Part shown: positions 42,101-54,969 of the stretch, in pieces | Position numbering within the stretch: position 1 is the first letter of the stretch | Layout: each line of letters starts with the position of its first letter | Assembly (NCBI GenBank): GCA_905178155.1 | Contig: CAJINV010000002.1 | Location: 905,809-969,808, forward strand | Source of the DNA: Amoebophrya sp. A120 | Lineage: Eukaryota; Sar; Dinophyceae; Syndiniales; Amoebophryaceae | Length of the DNA stretch: 64,000 nucleotides | Direction: 5' to 3' | Notes under the pieces: generated by a model | Told to the model about the DNA's origin: nothing | What the model saw: only the letters and a program-made list of their open reading frames with translations | Databases searched by the model: none | Program-made: the position numbers and the translations under genes

Positions 42101-45100
42101 CGTGCAACGGCTGTTGATTGTTGTACCCGCAGCCTGGCGCGGGCGCAGTCCCCGGACCAGTGTGCGTTTTATTCACGTAATACTGTTGTTGACCATTGTA
42201 AGCGGCGTTATACACAGACTGCGCGACATGGTGCTGGGATTGGTGATGTTGCGGGGGAGCAGGCACAGGCACATGTCCCGACTGATGCGGCGGTGGGATG
42301 TGTTGGTTGTAGTTAGGTGGATTGCTGTGCCCACGATGTTGATCACTCGGGTTGTTGTACTGCTGATGACGATGGTGATCACCAGGAACATTGTACTGCT
42401 GCTCATTATAAGGCTGATGCGCATGCGCCCGTTGATCGCGATGATACTGATCCATCCGGTGGTTACTGTGCTCGCGCTCACGGGAATTGTACTGTTGCCC
42501 TTGATTATGCCCGCTCATATTCGCACCGCCCCGGAGATGCTGCTGATGCTGCGGCAACGTCGGCGGTTGATCCAAAAACGCCGAACCAGCTCCATGAGAG
42601 TAGTACCGCTGGCGCTGTTGGCTATCGCTGTGATAAGGCAGTTGCAAGGTACTTGCAGTTGTAGTACACGGCAGCGGTGGGCCATGCTGTCCAATAGTAG
42701 GAGGGCCTGACAATAGCGTGTAATCCATTTTCTCGACCTGCTTGCGCACGGCCGCGGCACTCGCTGCCAGCTGTTCTTGCTCCGCTAGCAATTTCCTTTC
42801 TTGCTTCTCCTTCTTTCGACAACCGAAGCCTGGCATCGGCGGTCCGTCCACGGTCGTCAGGGTCAGCAGTTTGTAACGCGTGCTATCATCATTTTCGCCC
42901 AAGTCACAGTAAGAACGAAGGTGAAGCATCTGGTCGCGCGTGTAGGTAAACGTGTTCAGCATGTCTAAGTGCTTGTCTTCGCTGGAGGTCAAATTTTCGT
43001 CGTGGATCTTCGCCGCTTCCAGGACCTCCTTGTCAATTTTGAGGCTTTTTTCATTCTCATGAAGGTCGTCGTGGCAGGAGCTTAGCTGCATCGTGTTGAG
43101 ATTATTCTCCGGCGGGAGTGGGTAATACGGAGGGTTGCAGGACGAGGAGCTCATCGTATCAACATGCGGCTGTTGTTCGATCTGGTTGAAAGCCTGGCCC
43201 CCGTAAGTGGTAGTGGCAGAAACTTGTTGCTGGTTGTAGTTCGGTGGCGGGTTCGGAGGGTTCGCATTCGAATTAGGCAACAAAGAACCAGTCGCAGAAG
43301 TCCAGTTCTGGTCAGCGTGCTGTTGTTCTGCCATCATGTTGCCCATACTCGCATTCCCGGGCAGTCCCATCTTGGTCGGAAATTCGACTTCCAACCCCAG
43401 ACCAGGTGGCGGCAGAACCGGCGGCTGCGCGGTAGCCGGGTCCGTGGTCCACAACATTCCCTGGGAAGTACTGTTCAGGCCGCAATCAAGCAAATTGCTG
43501 TTGTTCGTATTGATGTTGTTCCCCTGGTTTTGCTGCTGTCCACAGGTGGAGTTGTTCGGCGGCACAGGACCTGGACCACCCGCGGCACTGCAACTTCCCT
43601 GTTGGTTCAAATTGACCACCGCACCAACATTGGACGTTCCCGCGGCCACAATACTCACTCTCGGTGGCGGCGGATGCTGGGTCAAACAAGGCGGCGCCGG
43701 GGGCGGCGGGCCTATCGGAGGAGTTTTCGAAACGTTTGAGAATTTCCGTTGTTGCGGGGGAAGTGCCGATGCGTGCACGTTCAAATCCGGGACAACTGCC
43801 CCAACAGGAGAAACCTGCGGCAACGTCAAAACGGGCTGTTGCATCGGCGAACAGGCTTGCTGCTGCTGCGATAGAGGACAAGAAGTGTTCGTGTTGTTGT
43901 TCACCACATTCGGGTTGTTGTACCCCGGAGTGCCGAACCGCGGGGGCGGGTTGAGAAGATGTTGATTGTGTGCTGCCGGGGCAAAGCCTCCCGCTCCAGA
44001 AGTGTAGCAGCTGGAAAACTCCCGTTCCGGAGCAGTAAGTTTGTTGAGCGAATCTAACTCGTCGGATTGTTCCACACAAGTCCGCATCGGCGTGGAGTCC
44101 GACCGCGCAGACGTTTCCTCGATGTTAGCCATATTGAAGTTGTGGTGCATCGCCGCGCAGGTTCCGGGCGGTTGGTTAAATTGCAGTTGCTGCATCGGGT
44201 GGGGCAAAGCCGGGATCATGGGGTTAATACCGTACAGGCCTCGCTGAGTAGAAGTCGCATTTTGACCACCTTCCTCAACTTGCAACGTGTACTCAGCATT
44301 AGTACAAGAGTTCATCCCCGCAATTTTATTTTCTTCCGCTCCTACTGCTACTCCTACACAGGCATCGTAGCTCTCCTCTTCCTCGTCAATGTAACCACTG
44401 AAATTGTTCTCCTCCATCAAAGTCCGCATTTTCGGATCCATAAAATCGCCCGTATTGTGGGTGCCGCTATCGTCACCACCAGCGTCACCTTTTTCCAGCA
44501 TCACAGACCGGTTGATGTCATGAGCAACACGATCTTCGACGACCAAGGGCTGCATCACAGCCGGCGGGGCCGGCGGAAGTTCGATTTTCACGAGACCCGG
44601 TGGGGGGGACTGGTTCTCAATCAACATCATCTGCGCAGCAGCGTGATCCTGGTGCACCATCGTCGTGTTCCCGTCGTCTTCCAAGAAAGCCACCTGCTCG
44701 CCATGTTCGGCCTGCTCGTTGCCGTTGAAATTCTTCTGCTGGTGCTGCTGCCCCCCGATCAACATTTGATGTTCCGTGGGAGAGGTTTGACAGGTCGTAG
44801 GGCTCGAAGAGTGGTACAGCAAGGTCGTGTTCCCCAGAGCACCTCCGTCAGGAATGGTCGCGTTCGAGCTAGTCGCGGTCACATTGCAGATGGTCATCTG
44901 GTCATCTACACCGGGAATCAGAGCAGAGGTAGAAGTCGAAACCACATTCGGTTCTTCGATTATCGCCGCAGAAGTGTTCGTCTCTCCACCGGTAGGAGTC
45001 GAGCCGGAGATTAAAGTCGCCGGGGATTTCGCCGTAGAATTGTTACCAGACAGCTGTTGAGCATCGAACGGAAGGAAATTGTTCGAGGTGGTTCCCGACG

Positions 45101-47663
45101 ACGACAAGGTCGCCGCCACGTTTGCCGCAGAGCTAGTATTGGAAGAGAGAGAGGAACTAGCAGCGAAGGCTGCACTCGCTATCGTAGCATTGTTCGCAGA
45201 AGCAGCTCCAGTTGTATTCGCCGTAGTACTACTCGAGCCGGATTTGTTCAAGCTATCGCTCGTTTTCACGTTCCCAAACAGTTGCGCCGACAAAGTCGGC
45301 CCGGACGGGGTGGTGATAATCGGCGTCTGCGGGATCGGGAGATAGTTGCTGTTGGAAGAGCTCTATGCACTGCAAAAGTGTCGTCCTCGTACTAATTGCA
45401 TTTATGCATTACAAATTTCTTTTTCAAGCTAAATCAGCAAGACACATTCCATTTGTCATGCTGAGCTAATTTGTGTTGCAATACTACGACTACAGTATTT
45501 TTGCAGTGCATAAACTAGTGCCGGAATTGAACGATCCTGCGCGAAGCATCCGGGCGGTGACGTTGGAGGAATTGATGTTTTTCAAACCAGATTGATGCCC
45601 ATTGGACTCGCGCAACAGAGTCGCAACGACGCCTAATTCCGGAAAATCGTCTTCGTTAAATTCCACCTCCGGTTCACTGCAGTTGTGGGCACCGTCCGCC
45701 GAAGCGGAGGAGTTTGCGGCTAGAGATTTTCGCGGGGCGGACTGGGATTTCTTGTTCCCATTTTTGGAACTGCTGTTTTGGTTGTTGGTGCTGGTGTTGT
45801 TCCCATCAGTATCCTTCTTCTCATTCCTCCCCCCACCTCCGCGGTTCCTTTTCCCGTCACCGCCTCCCCCCCGGCCGCCGCCCCGACGGCGCCGACGGTT
45901 GTCGTTTTTGTCCTTGTCGTCGAGGAGTACACTGGTGTTTTCGTCGTTGTTGTATGCAATACAAATTTCCCCTACATGTACAAGATGCATCACAAATTGC
46001 ACCAATTTGGGGCGTAACACTTGTCATGCTAAACTAGGATCGAAGCCCAATTTTGTCATGCAGAGACTGCATTTGTACGTGTACGGGAAATTTACTGTGG
46101 ATATGTTGGTGGTGTGCTTGGTCGTAGAAGTTGTAGTAGTGTGGGACTGTTCTTTTTGAAGAGTCTGGTAGTTTTCCTGGTTCTGCTGGGCGTTATTTCT
46201 CTCTCCTGCCCGAAGGTCGTTGTTGTTCGTCCCCGCCCCGCGTTCCGTGGTCTTCCTGCCATTGTTATTCCCCCCGCGTTGTTGTTGTTCACCTCCCGCG
46301 TTCGCTCCTTGCTGTTCCCGGCCTCGGCGACGGTTTCCCCCACCGTTCCCACCGGCTTTGTCACCTCCCTGACCGGCTCCAGCAGCCCCGCGGTTCATGA
46401 TCCTCGAGGGGGTGTTAATGCCGTCTGTTGTAGTTGTGGTTGTCCCAGTGGCCCCCACGCCTAGATTGTACAGTTGCTGGTTGTTGTAGTGAAAAGATGA
46501 ATATGAATTGCAAAAGTATCGTACTCGTATAAATGCATGACAAATTCCCTCAGCATGAGAAATAAAATTTGTAATGCGGATTTACCTTGAGACAAAAATT
46601 TGTAATGCATGATTGCAATACGAGTACGATACTTTTGCAGTTCATAATGAAGTCCCGATGCTCGCTGGAGTGGTAACCACACCCGGCGTATCAAATGTAA
46701 AAATGTCTGGGTCTGGAAGAAGGCAACTTGTCATGCTAAATCTGGAATCCAAAAAAATCTGTATTGCACGAGCAGCAAAGGGAGTGTAATCTTTCCTACG
46801 CGGAGAGGGCATTTGTTATGCGGAATAGGCATCAAGAAGCCTTCAAAAAATCTGTGATGCTAGGGCATGCATCACAGACATCAGGGCTCAGGCACGACGT
46901 GCATGACAAATCTCAGAATCATCCAGACCCAGACACTTTTGCATTTGGTACGGCGCTCCGGCTAAACTAGTACAAGAACCGGCTGTACTAGCAGTGATAT
47001 TACCAGATGTAGTAGTAGTGCCTCCAGAACAAGTCGCAGCAGCTGCTGCGATGTTTCCCTGTCCAAACACCGTTTGCTTCTGGAAAACAGATATCCTGTG
47101 CAAAAGCATCGTACCCGTACTAATTGCATTTATGCATTACAAATCTAGTTCCTAAAGCAAATCCGCATTACAAATTCAATTTGTAATGCTGAGCCAATTT
47201 GTATTGCAATTACCACTAGTACGATACTTTTGCAATTCATAACAGAAGCGGACGGCGGGCCACCGAGAGGACCACTTCCGGCGGAGGAAGCGGGGGTGTC
47301 GAGGTCGTTGTCCCTTTTGCTACCACCTGCTCCGGGCTGTACTGCTGCTGCACCGGAACTAGTACCAAGTACTAGTTTCTGCCGACCGCGACCGCCACGG
47401 GTCCTTTGCCAGTTCTTGTCACCGCCACAACCGCCGGGGGTAGAAGGGCCGTCGTTGTTTCGGTTGTTGAAGTATGCAATGCAAAAGCATCGCACTCGTA
47501 TAAATGCATTACAAATTTCCTCAGCGTGAGAAATTAAATTTCTAATGCTGATTTACCTCAAGAACAAAATTTGTAATGCATGATTGCAATACGAGTACGA
47601 TACTTTTGCACAGGATATGAAGTTTTTCTCAGCCGATGTAGCTCCACCCGCGAAAGATGCCAT
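36186..47663 (-). CDS. Giant Q/N-rich protein with C-terminal CAF1 (CCR4-NOT deadenylase) domain, catalytic residues altered
   Basis: CAF1/CNOT7 proteins are DEDD-family 3' exonucleases that shorten mRNA poly(A) tails within CCR4-NOT. Here the start is at 47663 (MASFAGGATSAEKNF) and the stop follows SIATSN at 36186. About 2,500 residues of Asn/Gln/Gly/Pro/His-rich sequence, including an uninterrupted exon of about 1,220 codons (45363 to about 41610), precede the domain. After splicing, the domain reads YADNVEEAFRELAERDYDNF, VESFFPGLVLRPTIP, HHYATLRSNVDC, LIQLDLTIRRK, RFHFTYNLHNELYS, SKRFAELFMTSGLVL, LYDLAHLLQVLNG and ELDTFFP. The usual MDTEFPG is VESFFPG, so the first Asp is Glu and the catalytic Glu is Phe. 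The Asp of YDLAHLL is kept. No SDSLLT-like fourth motif is seen. Probably an inactive or altered deadenylase scaffold. Canonical introns lie near 41490-41612, 40975-41148, 38225-38345, 38045-38135 and 37543-37665; eleven introners account for the rest. Confidence 0.85.
36263..36569. mobile_element. Introner, family G
   Basis: Perfect AGTGT duplication. Junction GENHDNT-GDGNKS in the last part of the CAF1-like gene. Confidence 0.92.
37081..37337. mobile_element. Introner, family B
   Basis: Perfect TCGGG duplication. Junction LDTFFP-KRCIAS. Confidence 0.92.
37792..37951. mobile_element. Introner, family A
   Basis: Duplication offset (AAAC shared). Junction VEAGSF-QNPTMQ. Confidence 0.88.
38408..38562. 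mobile_element. Introner, family A
   Basis: Duplication TTCCG/ATCCG (minus strand). Junction LRPTIP-VDSFLE, inside the CAF1 domain. Confidence 0.92.
45364..45512. mobile_element. Introner, family A
   Basis: Duplication weak (TAGTT/GAGCT). Junction NSGTS-SSNSNY is in frame. Confidence 0.88.
45953..46103. mobile_element. Introner, family K (single copy here)
   Basis: Inverted ends around ACAAATTTCCCCTACATGTAC. Perfect TGTTG duplication. Junction KHTTN-NDENTS. Confidence 0.85.
46502..46646. mobile_element. Introner, family A
   Basis: Perfect ATGAA duplication. Junction IGTS-SFHYNN. Confidence 0.92.
46689..46950. mobile_element. Introner, family B
   Basis: Perfect CGGCG duplication. Junction LAGAP-GVVTTP. 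Confidence 0.92.
47092..47241. mobile_element. Introner, family A
   Basis: Perfect ACAGA duplication. Junction PSASV-FQKQTV. Confidence 0.92.
47473..47617. mobile_element. Introner, family A
   Basis: Perfect TGAAG duplication. Junction AEKNF-NNRNND, 15 codons after the start. Confidence 0.92.
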
Positions 47664-49035
47664 CGCGAGCGTGATGATGTCGTGCTAGCGATTTTTGCTA
47701 TTACGATGGCTACTTCGCGACTCCTGCAGCTCGGGGATGAAATTATACCGGGTCGTTCTTGCCGGTTTCTTGTAGACGAGAAACAACTTCGAAAAATTGT
47801 TATTCCCAACAGGTTCTATGCTTCTTGATACCTCTCCCTCGAAAAGCAAAAATGCGATAGAATCTACAATTTCTATTGCTCCTACAGGTCGATTGTGAAA
47901 TTCACATTTGATGCTTTTGTAAAATTCATAGAGCTATTCCTTCTGATAGGTTGTACTACTGATTTCATAAAAAAGTCGCTTTTTCGAAGAGAGTACTAAA
48001 GTGAAACATTTTGTTACCGTTTGATTCAGGTACGAATACCAGCAGTTCGTGGTCGTGCTTTTTTTTTTGTATCGCTAAACTTCGCAAAAGGTTAAACCAT
48101 GCCTCTAACTCTACTGCTCTAGATAGGCAATACCTCGCTGCTTTCAATCGTGGAATAGAGACAGATGGAGCGCTTGTTGCAATTTTTTTCTATTCTGCGG
48201 AGATCTTCATGTCGATTCTTGACTATAGTTGGGACGCACTACGAGGTTGGGCGGATTTGAAGCACTTTTGTTCTTTTTTAGGTCTATGATTTTCATACAA
48301 ACCACTACTCATACTCAATCACACCACACTTGAACTACTCATCTTTTTGCTCTTTTGTTGCTCATCTTGCTCGGGAGGTGCAATAATTATCATACTTACA
48401 ACCTCTCATGGTGCTCAGGGAGGTTCTGATCTTCGCACTAGACGTTATTCACAAAAGCTAAACAAGGACGTTCAGCGGGGTTGCAGCTCTTGTTCTCGTC
48501 GATCTCAACTTAGAATTGTAGAAGTGGTTCATCCTCGAAGAAGATCCGCTGCAGACAGTGTTTCTTGCTGCTCTGGAAGATTTCTTTTAGCAGGCTAGCG
48601 CTAAGTAAAGTCGCTGTGGTCATACAGAATAAACCTACACATAGATCGCGGGGTAGTTGTAGTTGTTCTGCGATTCTATTACTTGTTTTGAACAAATTCA
48701 GCTTTTTCATCCTCGCGCATGCAGCTCTTAGCGTTGTTCTCGTCGTTTTGCGAGAACGATTTTTTTCGGCTTCTTTTTACCACGGCCTTTTAATATCTTT
48801 CGAAGCTAGCGGAAAATAAAACTACAGATCCTGCTACGCAGCTGCGCTTGATGTTGATCGACCATGTACTCCTGATCTCGATCGTGCTCCCGATGCGCAG
48901 TGCTATGCGTCGAGTACAACAATTCTGTGCACGGTAGCTGCACACTTGTTTTCATCACAAGAAGAGGGCCACGCGAGGTCCTCGCGTGATACAGGACACG
49001 AAAGAGAAAGTTGCGAATGATCACGTCGCGTAGCT
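47664..49035. other. No supported gene
   Basis: Short ORFs only, with AT-rich patches. It should contain the promoter of the CAF1-like gene near its left end. No introner seen. Confidence 0.4.
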
Positions 49036-49827
49036 TTACGCTACCACCTGCTGTTGCTGATTTTTCAGCCACGCTTCGTTGATCAGCTTCATTTTCTCCA
49101 CGTTTCGCTCCATCAAGATTTCGATGATTTTTGCCGCCCCGAACTGCAGATAAGTGCCAATATCGTCCTGGAGTTCCTTTTTCAACGCGTTCAGCTCGGT
49201 TGTCGCTTGCTGATGCATATCCTGTGCAAAAGTATCGCACTCGTAGTAATTGCAAACATGCATTACAAATCTTGATGTTCTACTTAAGCTAAATCCGCAT
49301 TACAAATCTTATTTCTCATGCTGAGGAAATTTGTAATGCATTTATTCGAGTACGATACTTTTGGTTTTGCAATGCATACTGCAGCTCCCCGACGCTTGGA
49401 TCCGCGGTCTTTTTGCTCCCAAACCAGGAAGAGGACGTGTTTTTCTTGATCAGAGTCGGCAAGGGGATATGGACAAAACAATACTGTGTTCCTGTGACTT
49501 CTTCTTGTGCTTGTTTCTTTTCCTCTTCGTCAACATCCAAACCCAAAGAGACCACGACATACATATTTTTAAACGGCAGAGCAACTGCTTGTGCAGCTAC
49601 CTAATCATGACATCAAAGAAGCAAGATCGTGATCATAGGAGCAACTGCATTTGTTCTGGCATATTATTGGTCGTCGATTCGTTTGGTCGCGTGGATAACG
49701 AACTCCTCCATCAAGCATCTTTCGAGCAACGCCTTGCAATACCTGTCGTGATTCAAATAACTTAATAATTGCAGTGGAAAGGAACATACTCCGCGTCCAC
49801 ACTTCTTTTGGTGGGCGTTGATATCAT
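49036..49827 (-). CDS. Small hypothetical protein with C-terminal coiled coil
   Basis: The start at 49827 reads MISTPTKRSVDA. A very short canonical intron (GTATGT...TTATTAAG) appears to follow, then DYLNHDRYCKALLERCLMEE, a further intron ending GATTAG, then NMYVVVSLGLDVDEEEKKQ and SVGEL, an introner at 49218-49377, and HQQATTELNALKKELQDDI...IIEILMERNVEKMKLINEAW with the stop after QQQQVVA. The C-terminal half is strongly helical and charged. About 190-200 aa, family not recognised. The exon joins at the first two introns are less certain than the introner junction. Confidence 0.55.
49218..49377. mobile_element. Introner, family A
   Basis: Duplication TGCAG/TGCAT (minus strand). Junction SVGEL-HQQATT. 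Confidence 0.9.
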
Positions 49828-51546
49828 GATTTCATCAACATCTTCTCAGCACAGCAACTCTTCCTTCCCTCAATGTTAGTACTCTCACTTCTCTGAACAA
49901 AATATTAACTAAGCTGCGACCGTAGTACAAGGGACGAACAAAAATCAAGAGAAACTACAGAGGAAGATGGGTGCACCAGCGCAATCTTTGGTTACCATCC
50001 ACACCACTGCGAAAGCGAGTGCGATTATGGTGCGCATCTGTAACTGTTGCAAAGCTCGCGCCGTCTTTGAAGAACATGTCAAAAAAAGAACTGCGCGAAA
50101 CATCGAGCGCAAAGAAACACCTAAGCAACATTGATATCCATAGCAGGCTATAGTACTTTATTCTGGATGAGGTTCATCTTGAGGAGCAAAAGAAGGAAAG
50201 ACAAACGTGTGAAGAGACGTTTGTAAACTTGTCACCAGAGTCTATGTCTAACTCTAGATTTTTAAGTAGTACCAACAAAAGATGAGAAGCAAGAGCAAAG
50301 CTTAGCTCTTTGCGGCCCCGAGCAGGGCCGCTCCCGATGCTGGTGCAAACCGACGTAATCAAACTACAACGTCACAAATAACTTTAATTACTTACCGTAC
50401 TGGAGGAAGCTTGTTCGCCCCCTTCATCAGGCATTTTTTAAACTTAATTACATATCGCTAGGCAGCGAGGAAGGTGAAAAGTGAGAGAAGGTGAACCGGC
50501 TTCCATTTCTTCGGGGTGCAGCTACACGAAGACTGTATGATTCTTCAGAGCTGGAAGATCATAGCAAAATATTTTTTTCACATGAAATTTTGGAAACTTT
50601 TTTTGTATCTCTTTGAGAAGTTTTTTTCATTTGTAAATGGGTACTTATAGAGTGTTCTTGAATAGGTATCAAATCTTTAACAACATGGAGCATACTGTGC
50701 CAAAATCCTAAAAAAATCCAGTTCCAAAAACAAAGCATAGTACATCAAGAGCAATGCATAAACAAAAGAATTTTTTGTTGAATAGGTGTAGAAGTGCAAC
50801 CTTCTAAATCAGATACAAGCGTGCGGATCCTAAAAATAAATAGCGGTTCGGAAAAACATTGAAAGCAATTGTGTAAGTAGTTCTGTCGTTGATTGTAGAA
50901 AAGATTTATATGGAAATCTCGATCATCAAAAAAGTACAGCCATCCTACACGTGTGTATTGCTTTTTCGTATTCATAAATATTCTTCTTGTTGTCTTGTCT
51001 TGTTCATCCTCGCAAGAAATTTTTGTTCCGATCTGCTAGCCCTATGTTATAGAAACTTCCTTATCCTTCGTAAACACAAACAGGTGTGTATCCGATACCT
51101 CTTGGTTCGCAATACCCTGTCGTGTCCAACATGCGACTTTCTAAATACTGGAAGTAAGTACTTCCTGGTTGTATTGTGCGACTTTCTAAGTATGTGGAAG
51201 TAACTACTTCCTGGTATGGATGACCCCGATCTTGTTCCTACGGTGCAAATGCAAAAAAAAAATGAAACAGTAGTGCAACAGGTGCACGACCACCCCATGC
51301 CACCGCCCAGATACGAAACGTATCTAGAACGTCGAATCTACACATAGAAGTCAACACCTGTCATGATTTGATATCGTGACTTTTTAATATAGCTGGTGCT
51401 GGATCCTGTTACAACGGCGGTGGATTCTGGTAGTAGGTGTTTGTGTAGTTGCTGTCGATGCCCCCGAAAGAAGTAGTTGTCCATCTAAAAAGAGATGAGC
51501 CTGTCTACAACTATACTCAGCTCCCTAGACAGGAGTCAAAGCGTGG
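49828..51546. other. No supported gene; one short tandem duplication
   Basis: AT-rich with scattered short ORFs. At about 51129-51216 a block beginning GCGACTTTCTAA and ending TACTTCCTGG occurs twice. An open frame of 104 codons at 50889-51203 (+) is Cys/Leu-rich and unrecognised. Confidence 0.35.
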
Positions 51547-54530
51547 CTAGCGCTCACACATTTCCTGATACAAGTCGTTCCGCTCGCGCACGAAGGGTGG
51601 CGCGATGTCCGGCAGTGCCTGATACTCATGATGTTCCTGCCGCATCCAGGGTATTTCAGCATCCAGATCGAAGTCATCTTCTTTCCAGGAGGAGTAGTCG
51701 ATTTCGCTAGGAGGGGTATCGACATGTTGGCAAGAGTGTCGTGCTACTTCGTCTTCGTTCAAATTGCATTACAAATACTAATATTCTCGTAAGCCAAAAA
51801 CTGCAAAATTTGTGTTGCTGACTCCGAGAAGATGTCGGAACAAGCAGCCCTGTCACATGCTGGGTTCTTGCAACTGAAGATTATACACGACGACGAGGAC
51901 GATACTTTTGCCGAGGATACGGGGGCGCCGGCGGGCAAGATGCAAATTCTTTCGCGCTTAGTTTTGCACCTCCGTCTCCTGCAGTTAGGTCGTAATCCAC
52001 GAGGTGCATTTTGTAGTGCTCATGCACGCTGGCATCTAATGCTGCAGTTGATGCGTCAACGTCTGGAAGCTGCCTGAAAAAGTCGAACATCTTTTCAGCA
52101 TGACCATGACTTTTACTGGAGCCACGGTTCGAAAAACTAGAGCTTTGATGTTCATCGGCTCCTGTTGTAGTACTGGCGGTGGCGCTGATTCTACTTGTTG
52201 ATGAGGCAGCCGCTTTTGTAGCTTCTTCCTCTTCATCTTCTTGTTGTGCACGACTGTTTGAAGCGAGAGCAAGATGTTGACCATCAATATTACTCGAGAA
52301 TCTTTCCTTTGGTATGTCTGGTGGCATGTACAAAGGGGTAGAACATGCAATATCCTCTTCTTTTTGTCACCCGCTGAGAACGTCCATCCTTCAAATTTCT
52401 AAGTCTTCCACTTCCTGGCTCTGAAAAAGTTTTTGCCTTTCGTGTGGTTTAGCTTGCCTACCGTGATATCTTTTAGCGCAAGATTACTGCTTTGGAAAAG
52501 GTTAGAAGCTACTTGTCTGCGTGGGGAGTTTTCTAATTTTTCAAGCGACATCTACTATAGAACTTTTTCCGCAGTACACCCGAGAGCTGTTAACGAACGG
52601 ATTCGAGTCTAGACCACTACTCTTCTTCAGCTCCTGCGTGTAATGACTTCTACGTGCTCATTGTTGAAAAAGCGAACTTACATCTACCCATAATCCGTTC
52701 CCATTTTGCATGACAATTACCACTATCCTACTCGGAGATCGCTTGCAATTTACAAAAGACCTACGCACTTTATTCCCCGGAACGGATCTGCGTTGTAGAT
52801 TGGCTTTCTCATCTAAATTTGAAGTGAACGTGGCGAGTTTTAGTATTTTAGTTTCCGTTTTTGTCTTTGTCCAAAAGTGTCCCTCTATCTGCATGAGCGT
52901 GCCCTTGAGCCAAGATTTACACTTTTCAAACACAGTCGCCCGAGCTACACTGAGCTTGCATCTGAAAGCTACTTGATCCTCAGGCTGACGTATAAGCTGT
53001 CAACTTGTAGCTGTCCTTCTATCGTAGCGCACTCATGCTAATTCTACTCCTATTCTCCCTTTTCTTTTCTTTCTCCTTTTCTTCCTCCCTGTTTGTTGAT
53101 TCGCGACCCAACTCGGATGCTCCCCGCAATGCGCCGCATGGTGAATATTACTCGAGAATCTTTCCTTTGGTGTGTCTGGTGGCATGTACAAAGGGGTAGA
53201 ACATGCAATATCCTCTTCTTTTTGTCACCCGCTGAGAACGTCCATCCTTCAAATTTCTAAGTCTTCCACTTCCTGGCTCTGAAAAAGTTTTTGCCTTTCG
53301 TGTGGTTTAGCTTGCCTACCGTGATATCTTTTAGCGCAAGATTACTGCTTTGGAAAAGGTTAGAAGCTACTTGTCTGCGTGGGGAGTTTTCTAATTTTTC
53401 AAGCGACATCTACTATAGAACTTTTTCCGCAGTACACCCGAGAGCTGTTAACGAACGGATTCGAGTCTAGACCACTACTCTTCTTCAGCTCCTGCGTGTA
53501 ATGACTTCTACGTGCTCATTGTTGAAAAAGCGAACTTACATCTACCCATAATCCGTTCCCATTTTGCATGACAATTACCACTATCCTACTCGGAGATCGC
53601 TTGCAATTTACAAAAGACCTACGCACTTTATTCCCCGGAACGGATCTGCGTTGTAGATTGGCTTTCTCATCTAAATTTGAAGTGAACGTGGCGAGTTTTA
53701 GTATTTTAGTTTCCGTTTTTGTCTTTGTCCAAAAGTGTCCCTCTATCTGCATGAGCGTGCCCTTGAGCCAAGATTTACACTTTTCAAACACAGTCGCCCG
53801 AGCTACACTGAGCTTGCATCTGAAAGCTACTTGATCCTCAGGCTGACGTATAAGCTGTCAACTTGTAGCTGTCCTTCTATCGTAGCGCACTCATGCTAAT
53901 TCTACTCCTATTCTCCCTTTTCTTTTCTTTCTCCTTTTCTTCCTCCCTGTTTGTTGATTCGCGACCCAACTCGGATGCTCCCCGCAATGCGCCGCATGGT
54001 GAATATTACTCGAGAATCTTTCCTTTGGTGTGTCTGGTGGCATGTGCAAAGGGGTAGAACATGCAATATCCTCTTCTTTTTGTCACCCGCTGAGAACGTC
54101 CATCCTTCAAATTTCTAAGTCTTCCACTTCCTGGCTCTGAAAACTCATCAAGAACTCCTGTTGTATTTTTTGCCGAACCACTCCAAACAGCCCTGCGTTT
54201 CCCTGGCCGCGGTGGTGTTCTGGATCCGGACCTCCCGGAGGGGGCAAAGAAGACCGACGACCCAGAGCCAGAGCTGGGACGTGGTTCCTGCTGTTCAAGT
54301 TGTTTCAATGATGAGTGCTGGTCGACCTTCGTTGAATTTGTACCCCCGTTGCAGCTGCCCGAGAAACAAGAAGACGTAGCTGAAGCTGTTGCATTTTTAG
54401 TACTATCCACCATATAGTTGTTCCTGGCACAACCATCGTCAACCTGGTTTAAAAATACTTCGCCCCCTCGCAGCACAGCGGCCTTCCAGCGATATGCACA
54501 GGACGAAATAATAGATTGCTTCCGTCGCAC
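51547..54530 (-). CDS. Hypothetical Ser/Gly-rich protein spanning a tandem duplication
   Basis: Minus-strand exon candidates: 54107-54530 (Ser/Gly/Arg-rich, includes RSGSRTPPRPGKRRAVW), then MPPDIPKERFSSNIDG and KMFDFFRQLPDVD (51920-52333), then DEVARHSCQHVDTPP and EIPWMRQEHHEYQALPDI, ending ERNDLYQEMCER at 51547. A damaged introner separates the last two. The 858-bp unit repeated at 52286-54143 falls between the first and second exon candidates, so exon structure in this part is uncertain. No known family. Confidence 0.45.
51755..51919. mobile_element. Damaged family-A introner
   Basis: The right end GGCAAAAGTATCGTCCTCG (minus strand) is clear. The left end has lost its TIR. Exons on both sides still join plausibly (PPAP-DEVARH). 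Confidence 0.6.
52286..54143. repeat. 858-bp direct tandem duplication, 2.17 copies
   Basis: Units at 52286-53143 and 53144-54001 are almost identical, and a partial third copy runs 54002-54143. Only isolated differences were noticed (for example TTTGGTATG versus TTTGGTGTG near the unit start). Each full unit contains the same 91-codon minus-strand frame, which translates identically. Confidence 0.95.
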
Positions 54531-54969
54531 TATTTTTTCGAAACTCGATCGGTTTTTTTTTATCGTTTACTTCCACTTCTTGCTTCTTCTTGGGATTTTG
54601 TGCCTTTTGGAAATAAGTTCCCTGCAGCACAAGTTGCGCGGCTGGGTGTGGTAATAATAATATTTTCTTCTTCAAATATGGCGCGTTACTACTACTTGGC
54701 TTAAATTATCCCTTTGATGGCTACTTCCCACGTCACACTCAGCTTGTGGAGCGGAGAAATGGGGGGCGGGAAAAAGCTAAAGCGTTGTCTATTACTATTT
54801 ATTAAAAGGAGGAGGAGGAAACCTCTATAGTAAGCTTCTATTACTATTTATTAAAACCAAAAAGCGATGGCGATCGGTAAAGTTCTACAGAATCTGATTC
54901 CGTAGAAGCGCTTGATCTGCCAAAAGAAAAGTTGTATATTATAGCATTGCTCTTCATCTCTTTATACTA

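Noticed and set aside
41616-42710. 364-codon plus-strand ORF
   Set aside because: Antisense shadow of the Q/N-rich exon of the CAF1-like gene. It has no domain and biased composition mirrors the coding strand.
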